In this document: one piece after another, positions 10,541 through 21,044 of the stretch | Position numbering within the stretch: position 1 is the first letter of the stretch | Layout: each line of letters opens with the position of its first letter | DNA from: Nephrocerus scutellatus | Taxonomy: Eukaryota; Arthropoda; Insecta; Diptera; Pipunculidae | Direction: 5' to 3' | Length of the DNA stretch: 64,000 nucleotides | Assembly (NCBI GenBank): GCA_947095585.1 | Contig: OX352765.1 | Coordinates: forward strand, 27,992,254-28,056,253 | Notes under the pieces: model-generated | Told to the model about the DNA's origin: nothing | Seen by the model: only the letters and a program-made list of their open reading frames with translations | The model's database searches: none | Made by a program: the position numbers and the translations under genes

Positions 10541-11011
10541 GGGAAGAATCCTACTACAACACATCATCAAATGCCAACGGTTCTATTTTGTCAGCCGTCC
10601 ACAATAATTCGACGACAAATTCCAATTCCATAACGACAACAACCACTGGTACCGGTGGCACAATAATCACGCAGCAACAGCACCTGCAGCAACAACCACA
10701 ACAACAGCAACAACAAGGCGGTGGTATTGGCAGTAATGTACCATCATCACATTCTGTACAGCAATTTAATGCCAATAATCACAATAGCCAAGGTGGCAGC
10801 AACAGCCATCAAAATAATAATTCAAATTCTGTGGGTGGTGGAAGTAGTGGTGGTGGTGGAGGATGCGGTGATAATTCCACAACGAGTGTTCCGCATTCGC
10901 AATCGGCACCACATCAGCTGGGGCAGCCGCCACCGCTAACGCCATTGGCACAACATCATCAGGCATTGGCTCAACAGTTGCAGCAACGTTTTGCCATCAG
11001 TAATAGTAACG
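10541..11011 (+). CDS. Phactr: Phactr exon C, Gln/Asn/Ser/Gly-rich linker
   Basis: The 471-nt exon continues the frame of exon B exactly: the split Gly codon gives IPEPG|EESYYNTSSNANG. It then encodes a disordered linker: Thr/Asn/Ser-rich (NNSTTNSNSITTTTT), a poly-Gln block (QQQHLQQQPQQQQQQ, about 10672-10715), His/Asn/Ser-rich text, a poly-Gly run (GGGSSGGGGGCGD) and a Pro/Gln/Ala end (PPPLTPLAQHH, then ALAQQLQQRFAIS). Such homopolymer-rich linkers between the first RPEL and the C-terminal RPEL repeats are typical of fly orthologues. The donor AACG|gtaagt is at 11011/11012, leaving phase 1. Function beyond tethering cannot be read from sequence. Repeat-length polymorphism is likely. Confidence 0.88.
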
Positions 11012-11169
11012 GTAAGTGGTGACATTTTTAAAAATTTAATACAACTGGGGGTTACATTTTTGAATCTTTTGATGATGACTATAACGTAAACGGTGATCCA
11101 CTATACATCAAACAGCTGTAAATAAGCATAGCTTTTTAAAGTTTCAAGTGTTAGTTTGCAACAACACAT
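11012..11169 (+). other. Start of very long Phactr intron
   Basis: The donor GTAAGTGG at 11012 opens an intron with no matching acceptor-plus-RPEL exon found in the remaining 53 kb. This short interval shows nothing else. Confidence 0.5.
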
Positions 11170-11745
11170 TTACGAAATAGATCGCTCATCCACCATTGAC
11201 AGAGAAGAATTTACACAGATTGAGTGTTAGAGTTTCACGAAGTAGATGCTGATTTTTCAAAGAAAGAGGAAAATCCTCATACGATTTACATGCCCAAAAA
11301 GTGACCCATTGGTTCGCATTGTTGTCAGGTGGCGTCATTGAGCAATACTTTTTGGTAAATGGTAGTCGGACTGTAACAGTCAATGATGAGAGCTCTATGC
11401 GCATAATAATTCAAATCAAAGATATTGATGTAAACTTGCCTCACATAGGGTGCAACGTTGGATTTTTTCGTTAAAAGTTCCAAGGTAGCATTATTTGGCT
11501 TTTTGGTGATGTCAATGCCAACGCCAAGATTATGCGACTTAAACCCTTTGGACTTGTTTTTTTTTTTGTGGGATAACGTGAAGAGTCGTGTCTACGGAAA
11601 CGTTAGAGCAATTGATAACTATCCGCCAAGTTATAGCCGAGATAACGCTAGAAATTTGGCAAAAAGTAATCGAAGTAATCGAAGTACCTCAAAAGATCGG
11701 GTTCTGCAAAAGGTGCAGAAGAAGCCATTTAAATGATATCATTGT
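11170..11745 (+). pseudogene. Mariner-superfamily DDE transposase remnant, C-terminal half
   Basis: Plus-strand frames match the C-terminal half of the insect mariner-superfamily transposase that is better preserved at 37.4-38.5 kb: YFLVNGSRTVTVN, then CDLNPLDLFFFLWDNVKSRV (family pattern CDLTPLDxFLWG). The third catalytic Asp of this motif is retained, but frameshifts and stops break the gene. It lies just inside the long Phactr intron, 160 bp after the exon. Confidence 0.75.
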
Positions 11746-12330
11746 TCCTACTTAATGAAATGCCTAAAACTTTCAATTGATGAATAAATAGTGCGTGTAA
11801 GCTTTACGCGCACGCAGTTGAAGTGAAGCTTCTTTGCCGTAACAAAATCAAAAATATTCTATCCCGCTATAAAATAGATAGATAGATTTAAATCTTCATT
11901 TAAAAAGTTGATAAGTGGACTAGAATCTTCTAAGTTGAAATTTGCGTTAAAGGCTCCACTTAAAATCATCGGTAACCTATCCTAACCTTTACCGAAATAT
12001 GCCCCTCCAATTGTTGTACATGGAATTAATGCCCGTTTTAAAAAAATTAATATCTTCCAAAAGACCCCCAAAAGATAGGCCAAAAGGCTCACTCAAAAGA
12101 ATCACAAAATACCGCCAAAAACTCAAAAAGACCCTCAAAACAAATACAAAAGACAGAATAAATTTTAAACGGCCCAGAAATGATTGCAATTTCGCATTTT
12201 CGGCGAGTCAAATTTCGCCTACAACCAAAAATTTAGAAAAAAAATACTACTTCCACGACGATTGGTTCTACGCACCGAAAGGACCCCAATGCCTATCAAG
12301 ACATTGGGCCAAAGATCGTCAACACAACAA
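11746..12330 (+). repeat. Non-coding stretch with AAAAGACCC-type minisatellite fragment
   Basis: From about 12050 to 12150 the sequence repeats variants of AAAAGACCCCCAAAAGA and CAAAAAGACCCTCAAAA. The same minisatellite fills the Helitron-like element at 17554-18060 and a block at 30335-30605. Apparent open frames here are repeat translations. The flanks show nothing else. Confidence 0.6.
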
Positions 12331-12640
12331 CAGGCCTGGAATTGCTTCAACAACTCCTACTTTCCAAAAGTAGTACACATTTTTGGTCATTCCAATCTGT
12401 TGGACTCCATATTTCCAAGGCATTTGACAGAGTTTGCCATCAAGCTCTTTTATCCAAAATGCGTCTATCGAAAACTATCTCATTGGATTAGAAGCTATCT
12501 TTTGCGTCGCTCAGTTCAAGTTGTCTTGGACGTTTTCAAGTCTAAAATAAATTAGATAAATGCTGGCGTTCCCCAGGGCTCTGTTTTGTCTCAGACACTT
12601 TTTCTTATTTTTAAATTCTCTCTATCTATTAAGCACCCGA
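12330..12640 (+). pseudogene. Jockey-type LINE fragment (RT palm)
   Basis: The translation gives LSHWIRSYLLRRSVQVVLD and, in a neighbouring frame, NAGVPQGSVLSQTLFLIF, the VPQGSVLxxTLF block upstream of the FADD box. It matches the LINE at 26050-27585 (LLDRSI; TGVPQGSVFSPTLFLIF). Both ends are truncated and it is broken by stops. Confidence 0.8.
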
Positions 12641-12840
12641 TTTCCTTTAAATTTTATACGCATGTGTATCTCTAATTGACAAAACTTTTTGTAAAAATTT
12701 GGTAGTGATCGTGCCCCGGGGTCGGAGGGCACCCATACAAATTTTATACAAAAAAGTACCCGATTTTCTTCAAATTTTATACACATGTGTATCTCATATG
12801 GAAACACTATTTGTAAAATGTTTGGAGTGATCGGGATAGG
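12635..12840 (+). repeat. ACATGTGTAT repeat family, copy 2 (two tandem units)
   Basis: Two head-to-tail units each contain CCCGATTT...TTCAAATTTTATAC, then CATGTGTATCTC, separated by GATCGTGCCCCGGGGTCGGA. The unit spacing is about 125 bp. Related to 1240-1420 and inverted 34680-35010. Confidence 0.65.
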
Positions 12841-12869
12841 GAGCTCCTAAACAATTACTGGGAAATAGG

Positions 12870-13400
12870 CTCACCTTTTTTTAACCACCTTCCACACGTC
12901 CTAGAATGTTGAAATTTCGTGAATAGCTTAGACTCGTTAGGCGTTTCTGACTCGTGTCATGAGTCGTATGTGGCCCCTGTTATGCGTCGAAAATGGGCTA
13001 ATCTTTGTAGTAGGCCCACCAGGTCGACTATTTTAGAGTCTTTTTTTATCCACCTTTTCCACGATCTAGAGAGCTGAATTCTTGTGAACACCTAAGAGCC
13101 GCTGGCCATTTCTTAAATCGCGCGTATAGCACGTGTGGGGCGTGTTAAGTGTAGAATGTTTGTAAATCTTTAGAATAGGCCCCATTTTTTTTTTAACAAC
13201 TTCCACACGTCTTAGAAAGCTGAAATTTTCTTGGTAGCTTAGTTTAATAGGGCGTTTCTTAGATCCTTCGTATGACTCGTATCGCTATAGTCTCGTGTGA
13301 CACGTGTGATGCGTGGAAAAGTAGTTTTTTCGACTTCTTTGAGGTCCTTTTAAGTAGCTTTTATACGTCCTATAGATCTGAATATAATACAAAATACCGG
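12870..13400 (+). repeat. CGCGTG-rich unclassified repeat, diverged copy 1
   Basis: Three sub-units each carry a form of TTTTTAACCACCTTCCACAC, then GTCCTAGAATGTTGAAAT, then GACTCGTGTCATGAGTCG. The same arrangement is found at 36690-37200, 40641-40985 (inverted) and 49105-49460. There is no coding capacity. Confidence 0.65.
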
Positions 13401-14237
13401 TGCTCCTCGCTCGCTCACACAAGGAGCTTTAAAGTTGCTTAAAGTAAATAGTTGAAATCTTTAGAAATACCTTCATATACAGATGATATATGCACAATAT
13501 ACTGAATACACATTGAAAAAAAAAAAACACCAACAACAACACAAATCGAAGCTTTACCATAAATCCTCTTGCACATATTCTCGCAATGAATATTTTTCAA
13601 GATTTATGTGCGCAATTGACATTCTCTGGGAAAATACACATCTGCACTGGAATCCGTTTTGAATACCAAATCAATATTAATACATCCAGAAAACTTAGGA
13701 ACTCAACAGCTGGCTATCGTTTTGAGTACGTATTAGGCAGTGCACTGTACAAAGTGAACTGTAATCAATGGCGATGAAGTATTTGTCACGTAGTGTGACT
13801 AACTTCTGCTAAAATTCTTCAGGCGACGCACAAAAGTATTGCTATTTATTTGATTTTGTGAATTTAACAAAATAAAGGATGTATCTGCCTTTATCTTTAA
13901 GGGTTAACTAGTGTGCGTTATGGTATATAAGTGTAGCAGCACCGCGTTATACGAATAAAATGGCCACTAAATCGAATTATTTAATTTATTGTCAATTGTC
14001 TTACAACGGAAATATTTCTTCATCCACATTCACGAAAAAGCATTGCATAATTTTAGGCTTGTATTTTTTGTGCGCTCTTTCGTGAGCGATTGTTATGGGC
14101 AATTGGTATATTGATTCATATCTTCTGGTTGTTTAGTGGAATTGATATATACGCGAATGAAATGCCAATTTAAAATCAGGTTAAGGTTAAGGAAATATAT
14201 CTATTGAAACACTAAGGCTTGTCGTAATGAAACGTAT
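13401..14237. other. Non-coding, no recognised feature
   Basis: AT-rich sequence with an A-run near 13516 and short open frames only. Nothing recognised. It ends at the target-site copy GTAT (14234-14237) of the solo LTR. Confidence 0.45.
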
Positions 14238-14720
14238 TGTTTCTTCCTAGCTTCCAAGACTTTGTAATGGATTTTCCAAATAAAAACATTAACCAAGTTC
14301 GTTAATTCACAAATTAAAACTTTAATTAACAAAAAGCAAGCGTTCACAAATTTACACTGGTGATTACTTATTGTTCACTTATAATACTAATATTTACAGA
14401 GGCGGTAGCTCTATCTACTTTTCAACTTTTCAACATTTCAAGTAATCTGGCTGAATTCCAAATATAACTTAACTGCCATAAAGATGCTGTATTTATACCT
14501 AATAAACATTTTTCGAGACTGTTCTACTCTTTTCTATTCTATTCTTCCATTTCAACTATCCAGCAAATACTGGTAAATTCTTATATAAAACTTACCATAT
14601 AATTTTTATATACATATTACTGAGCCTAAATATATGGGATAGTTTTTGGTAAACAATGCTTATTCTAATATACAAGAATGTACAGTGCAATAAAAGCTTT
14701 CTATTTAGATTTTTGCAACA
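14238..14720 (+). mobile_element. Solo LTR, family shared with 50157-50642, copy 1
   Basis: The 483-bp unit begins TGTTTCTTCC and ends TTTTTGCAACA, giving TG...CA ends. It is flanked by GTAT at 14234-14237 and GTAT at 14721-14724, a perfect 4-bp target duplication. It aligns along its length with the 486-bp unit at 50157-50642, sharing for example AAATAAAAAC, GTTCACAAATTTACACT and GTGATTACTTATTGTTCACT. No internal gag/pol sequence adjoins it, so it is a solo LTR left after recombination. The 4-bp duplication fits Ty3/gypsy-type or Bel-Pao (4-5 bp) integrases; I favour Ty3/gypsy. Orientation is assumed from the partner only. Confidence 0.82.
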
Positions 14721-14769
14721 GTATATTACATTAAGTTTTAAATGTGAAGTCCCGCTAATACAATAACTG

Positions 14770-16390
14770 AAGAGGTCCTAGAACGGACAGGGTCCATTAC
14801 AAGCAGTTTACACTAGCCACCTTCATAGATATAGAAGGTGCCTTCAACAATGTTCGCATTGAGGGCATTCAGGAAGCTCTGATCCAGTCAGGAGTGGAAT
14901 CGTTCCTTACGCAATGGATCATATCCGTGCTTTGTAGCAGGATTATACATGCAAACCTTGGCAGCTGTAACATTACTAAACAAGTCGACAATGGCACTCC
15001 CGAAGGAGGGGTCATCTCTCTCTTACTGTGTCTGATGATAAATAACAAAATGCTACTAAAACTTGAATAGGATAGGACGAATGTAGTTGCGTATGCAGAT
15101 GACGTAGTTATACTCGTATCAGGCCAGCCCCTTTCCGTGATCAGTGAAGTTATTGAAAGGGTCCTGGGTAACAAGTTGTGGCCTTGGAGTCAACCATGGA
15201 AAGACTGAATGATACTGTTTATCACTGAATCCAAATACCGGCCTTTATCCTTTTAAAACTCAATGGAAAAAGTCTCAGTCTCACCCCCAACGCTAAATAT
15301 CTCGGAGTAATCTTGGATATAATCTGGAAGCTAACATAGAGAACAGGGCTAAGAAAGCGTGCGTGGCCCTCTATGCCAGCAGTAAAACCATCGGCAGGAA
15401 ATGGGGTCTTTCACCAAAGATGACTTTCTGGCTGTACACAGCTGTTGTACGTCCAATTCTTATCTATGGATCGCTGGTCTGGTGGCCAGCGTCGAAAAAG
15501 AAGTATAACGCCATCAAACTCAGCAGATTACTTGAGGATGGGGCAGTAACGAGGCAATTTGAAGCAATAATATTCACTGACGGATCCAATATGAAGGACG
15601 GAGTCGCTGCAGGTCTCTTCTCGGATGATCGAAATCTGTCAAGTTCATTCAAGCTACCCGATTGAGCTAGTATCTTTCAGGCTGGGATTCTGGCAATTAA
15701 AGAGGCCTGCAAGGCACTAAGGATCAATAACGCACAAATCGTAAGGGTTGGCATACGTGTTGATAGCCAATCTGCCGTAAACTCGAAACCCGTACAAGCG
15801 TGCTAAGTAGAATTGGCCTCGATCAGCAGATTCCTGGACATCACCATAGTATTGGTGCCGAGGCACAGTAATGACAATGAGCTCAGTTAAGGAACAAATT
15901 CTCTCCTTTTTTAATACTAAGTCACAGCTCAGGTGGAGCAGTCTGTCGAAATGCGCCATATTAAGAGTGATGTGTCCGTCCTACAGCAAAAGGAAAACCA
16001 CCGCGTTTTATCTAGAACCCAGAAGGATATTGCCAAAGTTGTGGCTATCAACACGGGCCAGTGAGCAGCCATGGTGCTAAGTTGGGTATACCGCAGAACA
16101 ACTTCTGCAGAAGTTGTAAAGATGAAAATGAGAAAGAAACTCTCATCACTTCTTCTGCAGTTGTCCGGCCCTAGCAGTGCCAAAAGAACCCGCATTTTAT
16201 GTAAACCATTTTTTTTTTGAGCTTTCTGGTTACAGCATTATCTAGTTTATCTCGTATCTGAACGTTACAGGCTGCGTTTACACCATTTAAATATCCATGC
16301 TAGGTCCCTAGAGATTTGTGGCATTAAAATGGCGCACACTAGCGCTAAATGAGTACCGCAAGTACAGCGGGCTCCACCACTCTACCTACT
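14770..16390 (+). pseudogene. I/LOA-type non-LTR retrotransposon with RNase H, copy 1
   Basis: Plus-strand frames give the RT palm (TFIDIEGAFNNVRIEGIQEA; then GTPEGGVIS; then VVAYADDVVILVSG with an intact YADD near 15090), the thumb (KYLGV-like block; LYTAVVRPILIYGSLVWWPA), then an RNase H domain (IIFTDGSNMKDGVAAGLFSD, then FQAGILAIKEACKAL and VDSQSAVNS) and a C-terminal Cys/His knuckle region near 16100. Frameshifts and stops split each domain. RNase H places it in the I/LOA group. The element ends near 16380 with a STYLP-like end shared with 53.2-54.8 kb. Confidence 0.87.
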
Positions 16391-17485
16391 TACCTATCTA
16401 ATTGATTACAAACTTATGACATGAAAAGTTGAAATTAGTCAACAGTTAAAGCACAAAATTATTTTTTATTAAAAAAAAGAACAAATAGCCTCTTCCTGTG
16501 GAAAATTCTAATTTGTATGTATATATTGAAATGAAAATTGCATGTTTCTTCGCGTGTACTACTCTGTAAGTGGAACAAAGTTGATTGCCCTATTGGGGAT
16601 ACGTGTGACCAAAGTCCGTGTGCGCTTCGCAATTACCTGTTCTAAGTACAAAAAAAATGTTATTGATTGGCCTCACCTGTGATGTGTTAAATTTTATTGT
16701 AAAAGTAACTTTTAGCAAACTGAAACAAGTTGTATTTCTTTTTTTATAGAACTAATTTCCCGTTCACAGACTTTCAATTCATTAAATCGGTCATTTTTGA
16801 TGGAAGATGAAAAATGCCGAACAAAAAATACCATCAAACAAAAACATACAATCAAATTGCAAAGCAAACAATAGTTCCAAAAAAATACCTCAACAAAGGA
16901 ACAAGTTTCGAAGTCATAAAGCTGCGTCTGTCCATCCCTTTTGCAATCGCAATAAAACATAATCCATCCTACCCGCTGGAAAGGATATAGAAGCGTATCG
17001 CATCCTTGTGATGTTTCACAAAAAAACAAGTTTATGAAACAAAAGCAAACACGCAGCCTTCATTCAAGCATTGTCCTTCCACTCGTCAGGTAATCAAAAA
17101 TACATTTGCTCCTGGGGAAATTCTAGATGTGCAAGCGGTCTGCCTGCTCCAGTTCCTTTCCCTTCTATAGTCCATCACCACATCATTGCTGTGGCTCTAT
17201 ATCACAGCTAACGCTTTTGTGATGGCTGCAGACAAATCCGTCATAATCTGGAAATCATTCACCCGTTTCACATGCAAATTTGTTTTTATGTGTGCTACGA
17301 GTAATGTTCGTAGTGCATCAATTTATGTACATCCCATTATTCGTGACTTGACCAAAGGATTGCTGCACGCGAAATTTGTAGAACAAGTCAATTTGCTTAG
17401 CAATTTTGGCAAAAATCGCAAAAAATCGACGTTATCAGTCGACACAAGCCCAAGCGTAAAGTGCAAAAACTTTAGCGTTAATGTA
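16391..17485. other. Non-coding, apparently unique intron sequence
   Basis: Short open frames on both strands, none recognised. Base composition between 16900 and 17480 is less AT-rich than the flanks and may contain conserved intronic sequence, but I cannot tell without comparison. Confidence 0.4.
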
Positions 17486-17486
17486 C

Positions 17487-17510
17487 AATAATAATAATAA
17501 TAATAATATT
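17487..17510. repeat. (ATA)n microsatellite
   Basis: Seven trinucleotide units (AATAATAATAAT...) precede the Helitron-like element. Confidence 0.85.
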
Positions 17511-17553
17511 TATTTAACATAATGAAGATTTAAATCTTTCTAATGTATTAAAA

Positions 17554-18060
17554 TCTCGTGTCACGGTGTTTGTCGTCGCACTCCTCGAAACGGCTCGACC
17601 GAGTTTTCCGAAATTCTTTATGCATATTTGGTAGGTATGAGACCCTACTGAAACGATTTGGCTAATTTTTATTTTATAATTTGCGCCATAGTCCGAATAA
17701 GGTTTATGCGAAACTCGCGACCATAACTCACGATTGACGATGGTTTTTCGTAACTCTTTTTTGTCCCTCAAATGACTAACCAAAAGACCCCCAAAAGACC
17801 CCTAAAAGACCCCAAAAAAAACCTAAATGACCCCCAGAAGACCTTCAAAGGACCTCCAAAAGATTCCCAAAAGACTCCAAAAAGACCCTCAAAAAACCCT
17901 CAAAAGACCTCAAACGACCCTCGAAGGATTTCCAAAAGACCCTCAGAAGACTCCCAAAATACCCCAAAAAGATCCTCAAAAAGACCCCAAAAAGACTCCT
18001 CAAAAGACCATACCAAATTTATTGAAAGTGGGACAAGACAACGTCTGTCGGGTCAGCTAG
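17554..18060 (+). mobile_element. Helitron-like non-autonomous element carrying a minisatellite
   Basis: It starts A|TCTCGTGTCACGGTG and ends GGTCAGCTAG|T, so it has the 5' TC, 3' CTRR and A/T host flanks expected of Helitrons. About 10 nt before the end is a hairpin (GACAAGAC AAC GTCTGTC, one bulge). The interior has CGGCTCGACCGAGTTTTCCG and then, from about 17770 to 18010, roughly twenty imperfect units of CAAAAGACCCC/CAAAAGACCCTC. The long open frames here are artefacts of the repeat. No Rep/helicase is present, so it would be non-autonomous. Confidence 0.62.
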
Positions 18061-18169
18061 TAATCTTATAAAAATTTGTATAGCTTAACAAATTTTTAGA
18101 AATATCTGGTTTTGAAAATATAATGTAATGTATAATGTATGGATATAATGGAAAGATTCTAATTTAAAA

Positions 18170-19870
18170 TAATTTATTAAGAAAATAGTATTATGTGGCC
18201 AGGTGTGTGTAAGGAGAGAAGTTTTAAATTTGTCTGTTTTTCCAATTCTTCTAAGATTTATTGGCAGAGTTCCACAATCGAATAGTTTGCACAGAAAATT
18301 GACGTTCGGACAGTTGACACGAGTACTTGAGCCAACATGAAAGATCTCCGAGATTGGAGAGGTTGCAACTTATCATGTAGGTATTCTGGCTGACGCGTAT
18401 TCAATATGTCTCTTAGTAAACACAGGGACTTACGTTTTAAAAGGTTTTCAAAGGAACATCCACTTATCTGCTTAGAGAATCTCGAAACATAGTCACCATA
18501 TTTCAGACGAAAAATATATCGAGCGATGTTGTTTTACAGAACGTTTAGTTTTTTCTTACACTTGTGATCGGGACACATAAAAATTTCACTTCCATAGAGT
18601 AATACTGGTAATAGAAGAGTTTTTGCCAACATCAGCTAGGTTTTTGTAGGTAGAAAATGCTGACTGACCCACATTCTACGCAGTCAACTATAGACCCTAC
18701 CGATAACACCAATTATATGTGTGTCCCATGAAAGCGTACGATTGAAGATCAGTCCTAAAGCTGTATTAGCCCACATAATCGGACCATTACCAATTTTACC
18801 GATTGAAATTCAGATACATCTAGAACCCTCTGATGTATAGCAAGCGCCTTGGACTTTTTTCAGTTTAAACGTATTTTAGGGACCAGTCATTTACGCTTGA
18901 AAAATCTTCGTTTATTAGACGAATAGTGTCATCAATCACATTCATAGGACGGCTCATAAAAAATTTGAACATCCTCCGAATACATGTTAACTGAACAATG
19001 CCTAATTACTTTAGGTAGTTCGTTCAAATACAACGAAAAGAGTGTTGGGTCTAGGATTGAACCTTGCGGTACACCGTTTCGCAAACGAAACGTGAGTTCT
19101 TTTCACCAACTACCACTCCTTGTTGCCTTCCTTCTCAGTACGACAGGTTTTGCAGATGGAAAAGAAAACTTAAAATCCTTTATTAGTTTATAGCATAGAA
19201 TCGAGTGATTCACAGTGTCGAATGCTTTCGAAAAAACTGGAAGAATCAGAAAAGTGGGGTGATTTTTATCTAAAGACTTCCGCGTTTCATCAACAATGTG
19301 TAAAAGCGCCGTTTTACAGCTTAGCTTTCTAAATCAGGATTTAGATTTGAGCACAGAAGATGGTTTTTTTGTGACATGATAATTTTTCTAAGATTTTTGA
19401 AAGGAAGGGTAGAATATCAATTGGTCTATATTCCGGGATGATTTTAGCTTTCTACCACTCGGATTGTAATATACAAACATCGGTAGCATCGAGTTAAAAA
19501 GATACGTTATAAAAGGCAGTATCAAGGACAACAGAATTTCGACAAGCCTAGGATTTAATCCATCTAGACCAGTAACATTAGTGCTTATACTCAAAGGAGC
19601 TTGCACAACATCCTGCTAAAACGAAAAGAGTTATTGTGGTCATCTTCAGCCTTTTCCTCTAAGGAAGAACTGCTAGTCGGAGTGCTGCAAGAGTCAATGA
19701 ACTCGGCGTTAACCTTACCGATATTATTGGGTTTTGCTTACCAAACTGTCTGTAGACATTATCACGTTTTTGGATAAGTAGTAGAATATCGGTGCTTAGC
19801 CACTGTGGCGCAGAGGTTTTCTTCCATATCTATTAAATAGGCTTATTATCTCACGTTGTAAGGACACACT
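18170..19870 (-). pseudogene. Decayed jockey/CR1-type LINE, RT and C-terminal part
   Basis: Minus-strand frames read in order: a palm block (FDTVNHSIL; SKALDTV-like), RLRNGVPQGSILDPTLFSL, YLNELPKVIRHCSVNMYSED (degraded YADD), DVQIFYEPSYECD, and further down a thumb/C-terminal region ending SSTRVNCPNVNFLCKLFD and GTLPINLRRIGKTDKF near 18230. Many stops and shifts. The element is about 1.7 kb, 5' truncated. Confidence 0.8.
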
Positions 19871-20339
19871 TTGTTCGTTCGCTGAAGTCATGTATGTAGT
19901 ATGTTTCCAGTTAGTTCGTCTAGCGTCATATAAGAGGCCTTCGTAGTTTATATTACGAAAATACGTAAGCATAGGAGTGAACGTAAAACATAGGAGTATC
20001 CCGAAATTTAGGACAACTTTTAAACTCCAAGTCGTATCATTTTAAAAATTTGTAGCTAACCGTAGTTTTCAAACTGTGCGTCTCGGCTCCTAAAGGCATC
20101 TCGTCGTTCTGCTAGGGGCGAAATTTGTGAAATTTCGAAACTCAAAAATCATGAGTGTGAAAAACTTAACAAAGGGAGCCGCGGCTCAAAAATCTTTGAT
20201 AAAGCCTGACGCTAAGCAATTTAAATGATACTTCTGGAAATAAATATACCTTCGAACAAGAAGAATATTATTTAGTGAGTTTTATTCGATTTTTTTTGCT
20301 CGCTCACTAGCAATTGGTCTTCAAAGTTAGTCGACTCTT
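19871..20339. other. Non-coding, no recognised feature
   Basis: AT-rich sequence with short open frames only. It may include the end of the LINE on the left. Nothing else recognised. Confidence 0.4.
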
Positions 20340-20604
20340 AAATATGTCTGTTTCCTAGATTAAGGATAATGACGTCAACAGATGTCGACGCTCTTCTGCA
20401 CTACTTCCTTCTTCTGTTTGTCATTTACTTTTATGTCGTCACCATTGCGCGAATGAGTGAGTGAGTGGAGTATCTATGAAGTCGTCGTAGCGGTTCTTTC
20501 TGTGCCTATGCATTAAGCTGATTAACACAATCGTGGTGTGGTGTTTTTCGTTTCTGTGTCCTGTTTATTTACCAGTGCATCAATTTGTCAATTTGTACCG
20601 AGCC
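20340..20604 (+). other. Possible untranslated exon ending in a GTAAGA donor (weak)
   Basis: The stretch is less AT-rich than its surroundings and holds GTGTTTTTCGTTTCTGTGTC, typical in texture of fly 5' UTRs. It ends CCGAGCCA|GTAAGATT at 20604/20605, a strong donor match. There is no other evidence, and it could be chance. Confidence 0.2.
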
Positions 20605-21044
20605 AGTAAGATTGCATATAGGGAGGAAAAATGCGTTCCATGATGCTCTACGCGCATGTCTGGCGTTTGTGCTCAGTACTCGGTACTTCAATTGGAATTT
20701 CGCAAAAATCTAGGGCTTTTTTGAAAATCGGTATACAGGCTTTAGCGCCAAAAATTAAATGGCGATTGATTATTGTGAACCTGTTAATTCGAGTAGAAAC
20801 ACTGCGGTTCACTACATTAGAATCACATCATTTTGAGAGATAAAAAATAGGAAAACACAAATTATGGTTGAGGTTAGAGTAGTTTATGGTTAATACGAAA
20901 TCAAGTTTTAAAAAATATTCAGAACAAGATAACTCTATATTGAGACCAAAACACTCAAAATGGCAAATGAATGAAAAAAATTCTTTTTTTGTTTTTTTTT
21001 TTATGAAAATTGATAAAATTAGTAAAATTGATAAATTCATAATC

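Noticed and set aside
10554..10966. Antisense open frames rich in Cys or His opposite the poly-Gln/Gly exon
   Set aside because: They are the complements of CAA/CAG and GGT runs of the coding exon.
17772..18071. Regularly repeated short units that could suggest a CRISPR-like array or a Lys/Pro-rich protein
   Set aside because: Units are contiguous without spacers, lie within a Helitron-like element, and the genome is eukaryotic. The open frames arise from the minisatellite.
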